DNA of 29,974 nt from a virus, in IMG/VR virus record IMGVR_UViG_3300005429_000004, positions 1 through 29,974 of that record. The stretch is one strand, 5' to 3'. The position numbers were made by a program, and so were the translations under genes. Shown in pieces: positions 7,635 through 14,847 of this stretch (position 1 is the first letter of the stretch; each line of letters starts with the position of its first letter). A model generated the notes under the pieces. It did not search any database, was not told the DNA's origin, and saw only the letters and a program-made list of their open reading frames with translations.

Positions 7635-7860
7635 AGTACACCATATTAGCGGCAGATAGAGGAAGACCAATGAAAAGCAGGACCTAGATAACCGCACTAG
7701 ACTTACTCACATTTATTGATAGATTACCAATTACGGTAATGCATAAAAGATAAGAGTGGTTTAGGGCCTAACAACAATCGCGGCGTAGCCCGAATAAATG
7801 TTTTCAGATAGCGAGCCCCCTGTAGAGAATCAATAGTACCTACAGGGGGTTAATCTTTTC
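7635..7860 (+). ncRNA. Candidate structured non-coding RNA
   Basis: About 225 bases with no reasonable reading frame on either strand, lying between a promoter-like region and a perfect terminator. Visible pairings include ATTACC with GGTAAT around AATTAC (near 7723-7740), GCGG near 7651 with CCGC near 7693, GGGC with GCCC near 7766-7790, and the terminator stem. Short strings recall RNase P RNA in the right order (GAGGAAGACC, GCAGGACCTAGATAACCGC, GATAAGAG, GAATAAATG, CAGATA), but the P4 helix does not form with these segments. I therefore call it only a candidate RNA. It is not a tRNA or tmRNA. Confidence 0.5.
7816..7859 (+). terminator. Strong rho-independent terminator
   Basis: A perfect 10-bp stem (CCCCCTGTAG with CTACAGGGGG, 14-base loop) is followed by TTAATCTTTT. 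It ends the candidate RNA and insulates the following genes. Confidence 0.85.
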
Positions 7861-7874
7861 TGCTATATAATAGT

Positions 7875-8096
7875 ATGTTTAGAAAAATTTTAAATTGGTT
7901 TAGTAAATTTGGTGATTGGATGGCGCAAAGTGATAGAGAAATGCGTGAAGCCGGTTACATTGTTAGTTGGCCACCTATGGGATGCTCTTTTGGTGCTCCG
8001 TACGTTCATTATATAGGACCACCTAAAAAACCCCATATAAATAAACAAACTAATGATAGACCTAACACCATTTCAGGAGAAGATCCAAGAACTTAA
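7875..8096 (+). CDS. Small unknown protein upstream of hemA
   Basis: 73 residues. The N-terminal 20 residues look amphipathic ([18 protein letters not shown]), then a Pro/Gly-rich stretch ([20 protein letters not shown]) and a polar tail. It starts right after an isolated TATAAT-like box with no recognisable -35 or ribosome site, so start and expression are uncertain. The last 44 bases overlap hemA in another frame, and the hemA late promoter lies within it. Not recognised; could be a non-coding spacer. Confidence 0.45.
   Translation: MFRKILNWFSKFGDWMAQSDREMREAGYIVSWPPMGCSFGAPYVHYIGPPKKPHINKQTNDRPNTISGEDPRT
8036..8043 (+). promoter_or_regulatory. Perfect late promoter of hemA, nine bases from the start codon
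   Basis: TATAAATA ends nine bases before the hemA ATG. By T4 late-promoter geometry the transcript would start about four bases before the ATG. No Shine-Dalgarno is present. Confidence 0.65.
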
Positions 8097-9258
8097 AGAT
8101 AACGGCAATTACCGTGTCTTTAACGATATTCTCCGTACCAGAGGACAATATCCTAACGCCATATGGTATGGCAAATATAATATTAAGGATATTGTAAATT
8201 GGTGTTCAAATGATTACCTAGGTATGGGACAACATCCAGTTGTTTTAGATGCCATGAAAACTGCCCTTAACCAGACAGGTGCGGGTGCAGGTGGCACACG
8301 AAATATTGCTGGAACATCTCATTATCATGTTGCATTAGAGTATGAGTTAGCTTCTCTGCATAGCAAAGAGTCAGCTCTGCTTTATACTTCAGCTTATGTT
8401 GCCAACGAATGGACATTGATTGCTCTTAAACGAATCATTCCCGACATTGAATTTGTAAGTGATAGTAAAAATCACGCTTCATTAATTGAAGGAATCAGAA
8501 ACAGTGGTGCTAAGAAACATATTTTTAAGCACAATGATCTAGAGCAGTTAGAAAGTATACTGAAAGACGTCAAAGGAACACCTTGTGTTGTTTTTGAGTC
8601 TGTGTATAGCATGGATGGATATGTCAGTAAATTAGATGACATTCTCAACTTAGCTGAAAAATATAATGCCGTTACATATCTTGATGAAGTCCACGCCGTT
8701 GGCCTGTATGGTGAAACAGGTGCTGGTTGGTCAGCAAAGCAAGGATCACAGGACAGAGTTGATATATTAAATGGTACGTTAGGTAAAGCCTTTGGTGTAC
8801 AGGGTGGATATATAGCAGGGAAGGCAGTTGTCTTAGACGCTATCCGTTCGGTCGCCTCAGGTTTTATTTTTACTACTTCTTTATCACCAGTCACTTGTGC
8901 TGGTGCTTTAGCAAGTGTAAAATATTTGCAGGACAACAATCAACTACGAGTACAACATCAGGAACGTGCTAGTCATTTAAAGGACCTATTAAGAGCGAAT
9001 GGTTTACAAATTTTTGAAAATGAAACACATATAGTACCGGTCTTCGTAGGAGACGCAAAACGCTGTAAAGCAATGAGCGATGCCTTAATCAATGATTTTG
9101 GAATTTATTGTCAGGCTATTAACTATCCTACAGTAGAGGTAGGTACTGAACGTTTACGGTTTGCTCCAACTCCGCATCATACAGATGCTATGATGGACAA
9201 TTTAGTAGATGCTTTAGTTAAAGTAGAGACAAAGTCACATAGAAAGGCTTTTCTCTAA
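8053..9258 (+). CDS. hemA: 5-aminolevulinate synthase (ALAS)
   Basis: 401 residues, the full length of bacterial ALAS. It condenses glycine and succinyl-CoA to 5-aminolevulinate, the first step of heme synthesis by the C4 route of alphaproteobacteria, using PLP. ALAS-specific blocks are intact: [57 protein letters not shown], the PLP lysine in [16 protein letters not shown] (K245), FIFTTSLSP, and [13 protein letters not shown] near the end. This set separates it from its relatives BioF, Kbl and SPT. No truncation or frameshift. It is driven by a perfect late box abutting the ATG and followed after 10 bases by a DUF454 membrane protein. A hemD-like gene lies 7 kb away. Confidence 0.95.
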   Translation: MIDLTPFQEKIQELKDNGNYRVFNDILRTRGQYPNAIWYGKYNIKDIVNWCSNDYLGMGQHPVVLDAMKTALNQTGAGAGGTRNIAGTSHYHVALEYELASLHSKESALLYTSAYVANEWTLIALKRIIPDIEFVSDSKNHASLIEGIRNSGAKKHIFKHNDLEQLESILKDVKGTPCVVFESVYSMDGYVSKLDDILNLAEKYNAVTYLDEVHAVGLYGETGAGWSAKQGSQDRVDILNGTLGKAFGVQGGYIAGKAVVLDAIRSVASGFIFTTSLSPVTCAGALASVKYLQDNNQLRVQHQERASHLKDLLRANGLQIFENETHIVPVFVGDAKRCKAMSDALINDFGIYCQAINYPTVEVGTERLRFAPTPHHTDAMMDNLVDALVKVETKSHRKAFL

Positions 9259-9268
9259 AAGGAGTTGT

Positions 9269-9691
9269 ATGAAGATTAATATAAAAAAGGCATTGTGGTT
9301 TAGTTTAGGTTGTGTCCTATTAGTAATTGCAATTATCGGTGTATATCTACCAGGGTTACCTTGGTCGACACCGGCAGTAGGTGCGGCTTTCTGTTTTGCA
9401 CGAAGTTCGGATCGTATGCATAACTGGATTATGAACCACAAACTATTTGGACCCTTTTTAACTAACTGGGCTTCTAAAAGAGTATTCCCTACAAAAGCAA
9501 AGTATTTGATGTTGGTAACAATGGCATCAAGTTTATGTTTAATGTGGTTTACGACAGGAAACATAAAAGCAATTATGTGGACAGGTGGTGCAATGTTATG
9601 TTGTGCTATATGGGGTTGGAGATATCCAGGTTCCATAGAAGAACATAGTAGAAGAAAAGACGCAGGCGAAAAGATTGCTTGGTTAAAGTAA
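9269..9691 (+). CDS. DUF454 (YbaN-type) inner-membrane protein
   Basis: 140 residues with three or four hydrophobic segments. It shows the family pattern: GVYLPGLPWSTPAVGAAFCF near the N-terminus, then FARSSDRMHNWIMNHKLFGP and NWASKRVFPTKAKY. Function of the family is unsettled. AAAGGAG lies seven bases upstream of the ATG, and the gene follows hemA after 10 bases, so the two are co-transcribed. In bacteria members often lie near other metabolic genes; a link to heme export or membrane handling is only a guess. Confidence 0.85.
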   Translation: MKINIKKALWFSLGCVLLVIAIIGVYLPGLPWSTPAVGAAFCFARSSDRMHNWIMNHKLFGPFLTNWASKRVFPTKAKYLMLVTMASSLCLMWFTTGNIKAIMWTGGAMLCCAIWGWRYPGSIEEHSRRKDAGEKIAWLK

Positions 9692-9707
9692 TCACATCTT
9701 AATTACT

Positions 9708-9756
9708 AAGGCGATAAATACACTATACTATATATTGTGGATAGTATTATCGCCTT
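9708..9756. other. Long inverted repeat holding a late promoter
   Basis: AAGGCGATAA (9708-9717) pairs perfectly with TTATCGCCTT (9747-9756), with a partial inner ACTAT/ATAGT pairing. No T-run follows in either direction, so it is a poor terminator. Its left arm overlaps the late box at 9713-9720. Confidence 0.6.
9713..9720 (+). promoter_or_regulatory. Late promoter (GATAAATA) of the 9832 gene
   Basis: GATAAATAC lies about 110 bases upstream of the secreted-protein gene, within the left arm of an inverted repeat. A 7-bp hairpin (AGCTACA TTGG TGTAGCT, 9767-9784) follows in the leader. Confidence 0.55.
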
Positions 9757-9831
9757 AATCACGAACAGCTACATTGGTGTAGCTTAATTCAAAATCTAAA
9801 AAATTTAGCGGTATTTCCACAGGAGTTTACA

Positions 9832-10320
9832 ATGACAATTAAACGTCATGTAATGGCTGGACTTCTTATATTATTTTCAATCTTTTTAATGTCGCTAGTA
9901 ACGAAAGCTACAGCTCATGAAGGCATTCATGAAGGCATGGCCGAACATGAACTAATGGAAGTTCCTAAAAAAGGAACGACTAATCAATTCTGGGGTGAAT
10001 GGTTTGGTGAGAATCCCTTTATTAAAGAGCCATCATTGGAGTTTGTTCACGATTGGAAAGTAAATGAAGTTCCTAGAAGTATTACAATATATTATGATGT
10101 TAATAATGATGGATTTCCTGATGTAGTTTTTGCTCACCCTATAGTGGCTGAGAATCAAGCACCAGCATGTGGAACACACAGAGATGAAGAATCTAGACAC
10201 TTAATGTTTACAACATGCAAAATCGAACCTGGACCTCACACTGACTATTTTGTCACCCACGAACATAGTATGTTTAGAATTCTAGACCAACATACGTGTT
10301 CAAATTGCCCATTAAAGTAA
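9832..10320 (+). CDS. Secreted protein with an EF-hand-like calcium loop
   Basis: 162 residues. A signal peptide (hydrophobic LLILFSIFLMSLV, cleavage near KATA-HE) is followed by a His/Glu-rich start (HEGIHEGMAEHE), which could bind metal. DVNNDGFPD at about 86-94 matches an EF-hand/dockerin-type calcium loop (D-x-N-x-D-G). Four Cys in the mature part (ACGTH, FTTCK, CSNC) may form disulfides or bind metal. Periplasmic or surface location expected. The leader has an AGGAG site and a hairpin. Not recognised as a named family. Confidence 0.7.
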   Translation: MTIKRHVMAGLLILFSIFLMSLVTKATAHEGIHEGMAEHELMEVPKKGTTNQFWGEWFGENPFIKEPSLEFVHDWKVNEVPRSITIYYDVNNDGFPDVVFAHPIVAENQAPACGTHRDEESRHLMFTTCKIEPGPHTDYFVTHEHSMFRILDQHTCSNCPLK

Positions 10321-10369
10321 GTAGTTATAGTAGCAGTTTATTCTGTAAGGTGTATATCTCGTAGTGTCT

Positions 10370-10377
10370 GATAAATA
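10370..10377 (+). promoter_or_regulatory. Late promoter (GATAAATA) of the 10448-13213 cassette
   Basis: GATAAATAA lies about 70 bases upstream of the first gene of a three-gene rightward cassette of exported and membrane proteins. Confidence 0.6.
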
Positions 10378-10447
10378 AGTATATACAATATAATAAGTTT
10401 AATCGGGCACAACTCTACCAGGTTGAGAAATGCAGGAGCAAGAGGGC

Positions 10448-11002
10448 ATGAAGAAGTTTTCAATACTTATTGTTACTGTCATGGTAACAATTTTTTTAAT
10501 TAGTGCAACGGCACACGCCGATAATACAGTAACATCTACTGTTACTGGAACGACTACTGTAGATCGAACACCACCTACAGCTAGTGCACCAAACGTAATG
10601 ATAAACAATCAAGATGTATGTTCTACAGGCACAAGCGCCGCTATACAAACCCAAATTTTTGGTATAGCTGGCGGTACAACCATTAGAGATTTAAACTGTG
10701 AAAGACTCAAGTTATCTAGATCATTGTATGGTATGGGCATGAAGGTTGCGGCAGTAAGTCTTTTATGCCAAGATGCAAGAGTATTTGAAGCTATGGAAAT
10801 GGCAGGAACTCCTTGTCCTTATAAAGGCAAAATTGGAGTTGATGCGGCGAAGGCATGGGCAGAGAATCCAGAGAAGCGTCCCGATTATGAGAAATGGTTG
10901 AAGGAACATGAACTTGAAAACGTTGAAAAAGAATGGAACAACAATAAGAAGACTTGGGGCGTTGGCCTTGGTAGTCTTGCTATGTTGCTCTTCCTCTTAT
11001 AG
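10448..11002 (+). CDS. Exported protein with C-terminal hydrophobic tail
   Basis: 184 residues from the ATG at 10448, chosen because it begins a clean signal peptide (MKKFSILIVTVMVTIFLIS..AHA) and has AGGAG nine bases upstream; an ATG at 10430 is less likely. The mature part is Thr-rich (TSTVTGTTTVDRTPPTAS), then has a conserved-looking block QTQIFGIAGGTTIRDLNCE. It has four Cys and a basic-acidic helical stretch, and ends in a hydrophobic tail (GVGLGSLAMLLFLL). From memory similar proteins occur in marine T4-like phages with no known function. Its last 95 bases also encode the signal peptide of the next gene in another frame. Confidence 0.75.
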   Translation: MKKFSILIVTVMVTIFLISATAHADNTVTSTVTGTTTVDRTPPTASAPNVMINNQDVCSTGTSAAIQTQIFGIAGGTTIRDLNCERLKLSRSLYGMGMKVAAVSLLCQDARVFEAMEMAGTPCPYKGKIGVDAAKAWAENPEKRPDYEKWLKEHELENVEKEWNNNKKTWGVGLGSLAMLLFLL

Positions 11003-12698
11003 TCTAGCATACGATCAACAATATACAGTTGGCGGTACAGGCCCGCAAGGTGGCGTTGTGACTTCTGTATCTGTTGCTAGTGAAGTTACAGGAACTTCTA
11101 CTTCACAAGTTGGCGATAACTTAGAAACTACTACAACAACAAATTTTACAGAAACAGTTATAGAAAACGTAACGTCTACGCAACAAGTAACACAAACAAC
11201 TATTACTGTAACAGAAGAGGATGTATCTACAGGCGATGTTATTGTTAATTCTAATTTAAATGCAACCGGCGGCGATAGTACAGTAGTTTGTACTTATGGC
11301 GCAGGAGATGGTTTTTATAGAGATGGGCAAGGGTGTGGACGACATACTCACGTTTTTGACGACCTTCATATTAAAACAGAAGGGCAACACACATATACAA
11401 CTGATACAGACAACTATTTTAACCAACAGTCTCTAAACTATGGCTTTAGTGCCACAGCTGATGCACAAGCTAAAGATTCTAGCCCAAGTAATACACAATT
11501 TACAATTACAGTAAAACTTTATGATCCAGACACAGGTGCTAACACACAAGAAAGTAATACTTGGACATTAACTAGTTCATATCAAACTTTTAGTACAACT
11601 TTAGATGTTGGAACTAATACATATGGTGCAAACTCACAGATAATAGCAACGTTCCTTGGAATAGATTCTAATTATGATGGGTCAGGCTGGGATACAGATG
11701 TACAAAACTTTAACCTTAGTATGACTTATGATGTACTAGAATCAGTAGTAGAAACAATTAATCAAACTATTGTAACTTCTGTACAATCTGCTATAGACAC
11801 ATTAGAAAGCCAAACACAATTAATTTATAATCCAATTATACAACCTGGTACAGATACAACTACAACTATTACACAACCAACTCAAGAGTCGTTTGAAGTA
11901 GAAATAGCTGATGACAGCGGCGGCGGTGTTAATTTAGAATTTACTGTTGAGATTGATGAAACAGCTAACGTGGCAAACGTTGAGATGGCTTCAACAAACT
12001 TAGAAACAGGTGTAGTTACAATTGATGAAGTTGCATCAATAAGTTTAGATTTTAGTGCTGACTCAGGTGGAACAACTGAAGTAGTTAATGTTGCAGAAGT
12101 TGAAGCATCAGTAGGCGGAGCAATTGAAAGTGCAGTTGCAGAAGCTACTACTGAAAGTTCAGCATCAGCAACAACTGAAACAACTGAAACAACTGAAGCT
12201 ACAACAGAAGCTACTACTGAAACAGAAACAACTGAAACAGCAGAAGCTGAAACAGAAACAACTGAAACAGCATCAACAACTGAAACAGAAACAGAAGCAA
12301 CAGAAGAAACATCAAGTAGCGAAACTAAAACTGCTGACTCTAAGTCAAAGTCTAAGTCTAAAACTAAAGTAGCTAAGAAAGAAATGACAAAAGAAGAAAA
12401 GATAAAAGAACAAGTTGATAAGGCTAAACAGAAGATAGCTAGAAAGATTTTAATGGCTATGGCTGATACTTATAATGCTATTAACGAAGCAACTAAGATA
12501 GCACTTATGGCTAGTTTGACAGATACAGAATCATTTAAAGCATATCAAAAGAAAAACAATGAAGACTTAGCTAATTGGTATAGTGATTTACAAGTATATG
12601 AAGACATGCCACAGTTAATAGATCCTGCGGCACAACTATATGAGTTAGCTTCAGATAAAATAATGAACGAAATGATAGACGAACAATATAAGAAATAA
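10908..12698 (+). CDS. Large secreted Thr/Glu-rich protein with helical C-terminal domain
   Basis: 596 residues. The signal peptide (basic N-region, then LGALALVVLLCCSSSYSLA) is encoded inside the preceding gene. Residues 40-110 are Thr/Val-rich. Residues about 125-285 look like a beta-sandwich of extracellular type, with GDGFYRDGQGCGRHTHVFDD and FTITVKLYDPDTGANTQES. Residues about 405-475 are low-complexity Thr/Glu/Ala repeats, followed by an SKSKSKTK basic stretch. The last 110 residues form a charged helical domain. This modular layout suggests a cell-surface or virion fibre-like protein. The function is unknown and the start is supported mainly by the signal peptide; AAGGA is very close to the ATG. 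Confidence 0.75.
   Translation: MNLKTLKKNGTTIRRLGALALVVLLCCSSSYSLAYDQQYTVGGTGPQGGVVTSVSVASEVTGTSTSQVGDNLETTTTTNFTETVIENVTSTQQVTQTTITVTEEDVSTGDVIVNSNLNATGGDSTVVCTYGAGDGFYRDGQGCGRHTHVFDDLHIKTEGQHTYTTDTDNYFNQQSLNYGFSATADAQAKDSSPSNTQFTITVKLYDPDTGANTQESNTWTLTSSYQTFSTTLDVGTNTYGANSQIIATFLGIDSNYDGSGWDTDVQNFNLSMTYDVLESVVETINQTIVTSVQSAIDTLESQTQLIYNPIIQPGTDTTTTITQPTQESFEVEIADDSGGGVNLEFTVEIDETANVANVEMASTNLETGVVTIDEVASISLDFSADSGGTTEVVNVAEVEASVGGAIESAVAEATTESSASATTETTETTEATTEATTETETTETAEAETETTETASTTETETEATEETSSSETKTADSKSKSKSKTKVAKKEMTKEEKIKEQVDKAKQKIARKILMAMADTYNAINEATKIALMASLTDTESFKAYQKKNNEDLANWYSDLQVYEDMPQLIDPAAQLYELASDKIMNEMIDEQYKK
12160..12330 (+). repeat. Low-complexity ACTGAAACA-type coding repeat
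   Basis: An imperfect array of ACT-GAA-ACA codons (Thr-Glu-Thr with Ala variants) lies within the large secreted protein. Period varies between 6 and 15 bases, in frame throughout. Such tracts change length readily. Confidence 0.8.
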
Positions 12699-12709
12699 AG
12701 GAGGGCAAA

Positions 12710-13213
12710 ATGGCAGAGATAGAGTATAAAGGAATTAAAGTAGGGGGCAGTAAGCTCTTAATAGTTATACCATTGATTGGTACTATTATGGGTGGCCTAT
12801 GGGGAGGCTTCGAACTCTTTAATAGATATCAAATGATGGAAGCAAAGATTAACAAATATGTTGCTCCAGATCTTTCAGACTTTGATAAACGCATAGCATT
12901 AATTGAAGGAAAGCTAGTAGAAATACAAGAGTCAGTTATAACTGCTAGAGATTATACACGTGATATTAAAATAGATCTTAAAGAGGATCTAGATTATGTA
13001 ACAAACCTAACTGAAGATTCAAACAAAGAAACAAAGTTATTAGATAGAGAGTTACGTGCTGATATCAATGCAAGTGTTAAAGATATTAAAGCTCAAATGA
13101 AAACAGTTCAAACAGAGATAGAAGAATCACTTGAGAAGACAGAAGAAAATATTAATAAGAAGATTGAGAAAGCATTAGAAAATCCATTAGCTGGTATGGC
13201 TACTTCAAAATAG
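12710..13213 (+). CDS. Membrane-anchored coiled-coil protein
   Basis: 167 residues. One membrane segment at about 16-38 (LLIVIPLIGTIMGGLWGGF) is followed by about 120 residues of heptad-rich, highly charged sequence with long helices (FDKRIALIEGKLVEIQES; DIKAQMKTVQTEIEESLEK). The plan of one N-terminal anchor plus a long coiled coil recalls inner-membrane spanins and TolA-like proteins, but no partner lipoprotein is adjacent. Excellent ribosome site (AAGGAGGGC). Third gene of the exported cassette. Its end overlaps the convergent talC end by 14 bases. Confidence 0.75.
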   Translation: MAEIEYKGIKVGGSKLLIVIPLIGTIMGGLWGGFELFNRYQMMEAKINKYVAPDLSDFDKRIALIEGKLVEIQESVITARDYTRDIKIDLKEDLDYVTNLTEDSNKETKLLDRELRADINASVKDIKAQMKTVQTEIEESLEKTEENINKKIEKALENPLAGMATSK

Positions 13214-13856
13214 TTTGCCCTGTACTTGCCCAGTCGGCCATAAAGCTATCTAATCCTTTTTTAGTTAATATGTGTTCATACATCTTATAGACAACGTCTG
13301 GCGGTATAGTTACTACTTGAGCACCTAGTACAGCCGCTAGTTCGACATGTTTTACACTTCTAACACTTGCTACTAACACTTCAGTTTTAAATCCTTGTAC
13401 ACAATACATTTTAACAATATCAGCAATAAGATTCATACCATCTTCCCCAATATCATCTAAGCGTCCGACAAAGGGTGAGATATAAGTTGCTCCAGCCTTT
13501 GCGGCTAACAAGGCTTGGGCTACACTAAAACATAATGTAACGTTTACTTCAATACCTAAATGTCTTAACGTCTTACAAGCAATTAAGCCATCAACTGTTA
13601 ATGGAACTTTAACAACAACATTGTCTGCCAAACTTGCTAGATATTGCCCTTCTTGAACCATATGAGCATGATCTATTGCTGTTACTTCAGCACTAACAGG
13701 CCCATTCTGTATATTACAAATGCCCTTAATAGTTTTAGCCATATCATCGCCATTCTTATATATAAGCGAAGGATTAGTAGTTACTCCATCTACCATACCG
13801 GTAGGAATTAGTTCTAAAATTTTGTCTATATTAGCTGTATCAATAAAAAATTTCAC
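13200..13856 (-). CDS. talC: TalC-type transaldolase / fructose-6-phosphate aldolase family
   Basis: 218 residues, the usual length of the short TalC/FSA branch. It opens KFFIDTANID, has GVTTNPSL (24-31), the Schiff-base lysine in NVVVKVPLT (K83), NVTLCFSVAQAL, AGATYISPFVGRLDD and EVLVASVRS in the expected order. It transfers a dihydroxyacetone unit in the non-oxidative pentose phosphate pathway. Marine T4-like phages, notably cyanophages, carry this gene, where it is thought to push carbon toward NADPH and ribose for nucleotides. It starts with GTG (AAGGAG six bases upstream) and is preceded after 10 bases by the 13867-14130 gene. Confidence 0.93.
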   Translation of the reverse strand: MKFFIDTANIDKILELIPTGMVDGVTTNPSLIYKNGDDMAKTIKGICNIQNGPVSAEVTAIDHAHMVQEGQYLASLADNVVVKVPLTVDGLIACKTLRHLGIEVNVTLCFSVAQALLAAKAGATYISPFVGRLDDIGEDGMNLIADIVKMYCVQGFKTEVLVASVRSVKHVELAAVLGAQVVTIPPDVVYKMYEHILTKKGLDSFMADWASTGQTILK

Positions 13857-13866
13857 TCATTACTCC

Positions 13867-14130
13867 TTAAGAAAATTCAGTTCGAATTGATCGGAAGCCC
13901 TCAGGTCTTAAGTCACGCCATTTATTCTTACCTAAATCCCATAGTACCATTCTACCTGATTCAGGTTCAGGTTGTGGTTTATGATAGTTTTTTGTTTCTA
14001 TATCAATATCATGTGATTGTAATGGGTGGGTTTTAAGCATATATGTACGTTCGGCGCCACATTGCTTTTCATATACGCATTTGCCTGTATAAAAGGCTAA
14101 TCGCGATCTAACTTCAGACTCGGTAAACAT
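13867..14130 (-). CDS. Small SH3-like (DUF2693-type) phage protein
   Basis: 87 residues. The C-terminal part MVLWDLGKNKWRDLRPEGF resembles the ending of the small phage DUF2693 family (a V-W-D-x-x-x-x-W-R core), and the N-terminal half has CVYEKQCGAERTYMLKTHPL. The resemblance is by pattern only. AAAGGAG precedes the ATG. Late box and start site lie within a 23-bp tandem duplication. Co-transcribed with talC. Confidence 0.65.
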   Translation of the reverse strand: MFTESEVRSRLAFYTGKCVYEKQCGAERTYMLKTHPLQSHDIDIETKNYHKPQPEPESGRMVLWDLGKNKWRDLRPEGFRSIRTEFS

Positions 14131-14138
14131 ACTACTCC

Positions 14139-14184
14139 TTTATTGTGAAGGTTAAAGAGTATTTATTGTGAAGGTTAAAGAGTA
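14139..14184. repeat. Two exact tandem copies of a 23-bp unit
   Basis: TTTATTGTGAAGGTTAAAGAGTA occurs at 14139-14161 and 14162-14184 with no mismatch. Read leftward, the junction of the copies creates the late box AATAAATAC, while the end of the second copy supplies the AATAAA before the GGAG ribosome site. Confidence 0.95.
14160..14167 (-). promoter_or_regulatory. Late promoter (AATAAATA) made by the repeat junction
   Basis: The box spans the boundary of the two 23-bp copies and lies 29 bases upstream of the ATG at 14130. It would drive the small SH3-like gene and talC. Confidence 0.55.
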
Positions 14185-14204
14185 ACCTTCATTATGAAGG
14201 TTAC
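14182..14204. other. Perfect 9-bp hairpin over a stop codon
   Basis: GTAACCTTC, loop ATTAT, GAAGGTTAC. It covers the stop codon of the leftward gene 14201-14782. No T-run follows, so termination is doubtful; it may protect the transcript end. Confidence 0.55.
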
Positions 14205-14782
14205 CGTAAAACTAAAAAATCTAGATTAGCATTCTGAATTAAATTAATCTTAAGGTCAAGTTTATCTGAAAATTCGTAAGTTCCTGGTTTAAATGGTTTA
14301 TTCTGTTGTTTCTGCGTCGGTTTAGCTGATCCTCTAGCTGGTTGTAAGCCGTCTCCCGATGTCATTATACAACTGTATGCATTTTCGAAATGCGATACTA
14401 AACTAAACGTCGTCGTTTCTTTATTAAAGTATACTAGTACTGGCGCTTTTAATATTTGACCATTTGGAATTTGTATAACCCCCATGCCAACTATCATAGG
14501 TTGCTCACCATACTTACCTGTTACAATTGCCAATACTTGATCTGTCTTACCACAATCATATAGTGCTGGCCATTTTGCCATCTGACTTACTAACGGCTCT
14601 AACTCGTCTGGTGTTGGAGCCTTTGGTGCTGTATCTGGAACAGTTTTGTTTCGCTCTGCTTCTAATCCTGGATCAACTGTTTGTCCTTCGGCTAATGTTT
14701 GTGTACATCCTATCGCTATGAACATACAAAACGCAAATGCTAATGCTCTGCGGTAATCATAATCTAACATAGATTTAAACAT
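14201..14782 (-). CDS. Probable lipoprotein / periplasmic protein
   Basis: 193 residues. The N-terminus has a basic YRR then a hydrophobic run LAFAFCMFIAIGC. The C may be a lipidation site (IAIGC is near, but not a perfect, lipobox); otherwise cleavage after TLA is possible. A Pro/Glu linker (TVPDTAPKAPTPDELEP) precedes a domain with two further Cys and YGEQPMIVGMGVIQIPNG. Not a family I recognise by name, though similar phage lipoproteins occur in marine myophages. Good ribosome site (GGAGG, eight bases) and a late box 26 bases upstream. Confidence 0.7.
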   Translation of the reverse strand: MFKSMLDYDYRRALAFAFCMFIAIGCTQTLAEGQTVDPGLEAERNKTVPDTAPKAPTPDELEPLVSQMAKWPALYDCGKTDQVLAIVTGKYGEQPMIVGMGVIQIPNGQILKAPVLVYFNKETTTFSLVSHFENAYSCIMTSGDGLQPARGSAKPTQKQQNKPFKPGTYEFSDKLDLKINLIQNANLDFLVLR

Positions 14783-14808
14783 AATAATGCCTCCTAATAT
14801 AGCATTAT

Positions 14809-14816
14809 TATTTAGT
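14809..14816 (-). promoter_or_regulatory. Late promoter (ACTAAATA)
   Basis: ACTAAATAA on the minus strand, 26 bases upstream of the probable lipoprotein gene. Confidence 0.6.
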
Positions 14817-14847
14817 ATATAATTATGTTTAGAATGTAATTAGATGA

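Noticed and set aside
7635-7815. Phage RNase P RNA
   Set aside because: Five short strings resemble the conserved regions in order, but the essential P4 helix cannot be formed from the matching segments, so the name is not justified without a covariance-model hit.
12124-12372. Gln/Leu/Lys-rich frame over the Thr/Glu repeats
   Set aside because: It is the frame-shifted reading of the ACTGAAACA repeats in the large secreted protein, with no start signal.
12710-13213. Inner-membrane spanin
   Set aside because: Topology fits (one span plus coiled coil), but no small outer-membrane lipoprotein is nested or adjacent on the same strand, and no holin or endolysin was seen nearby.
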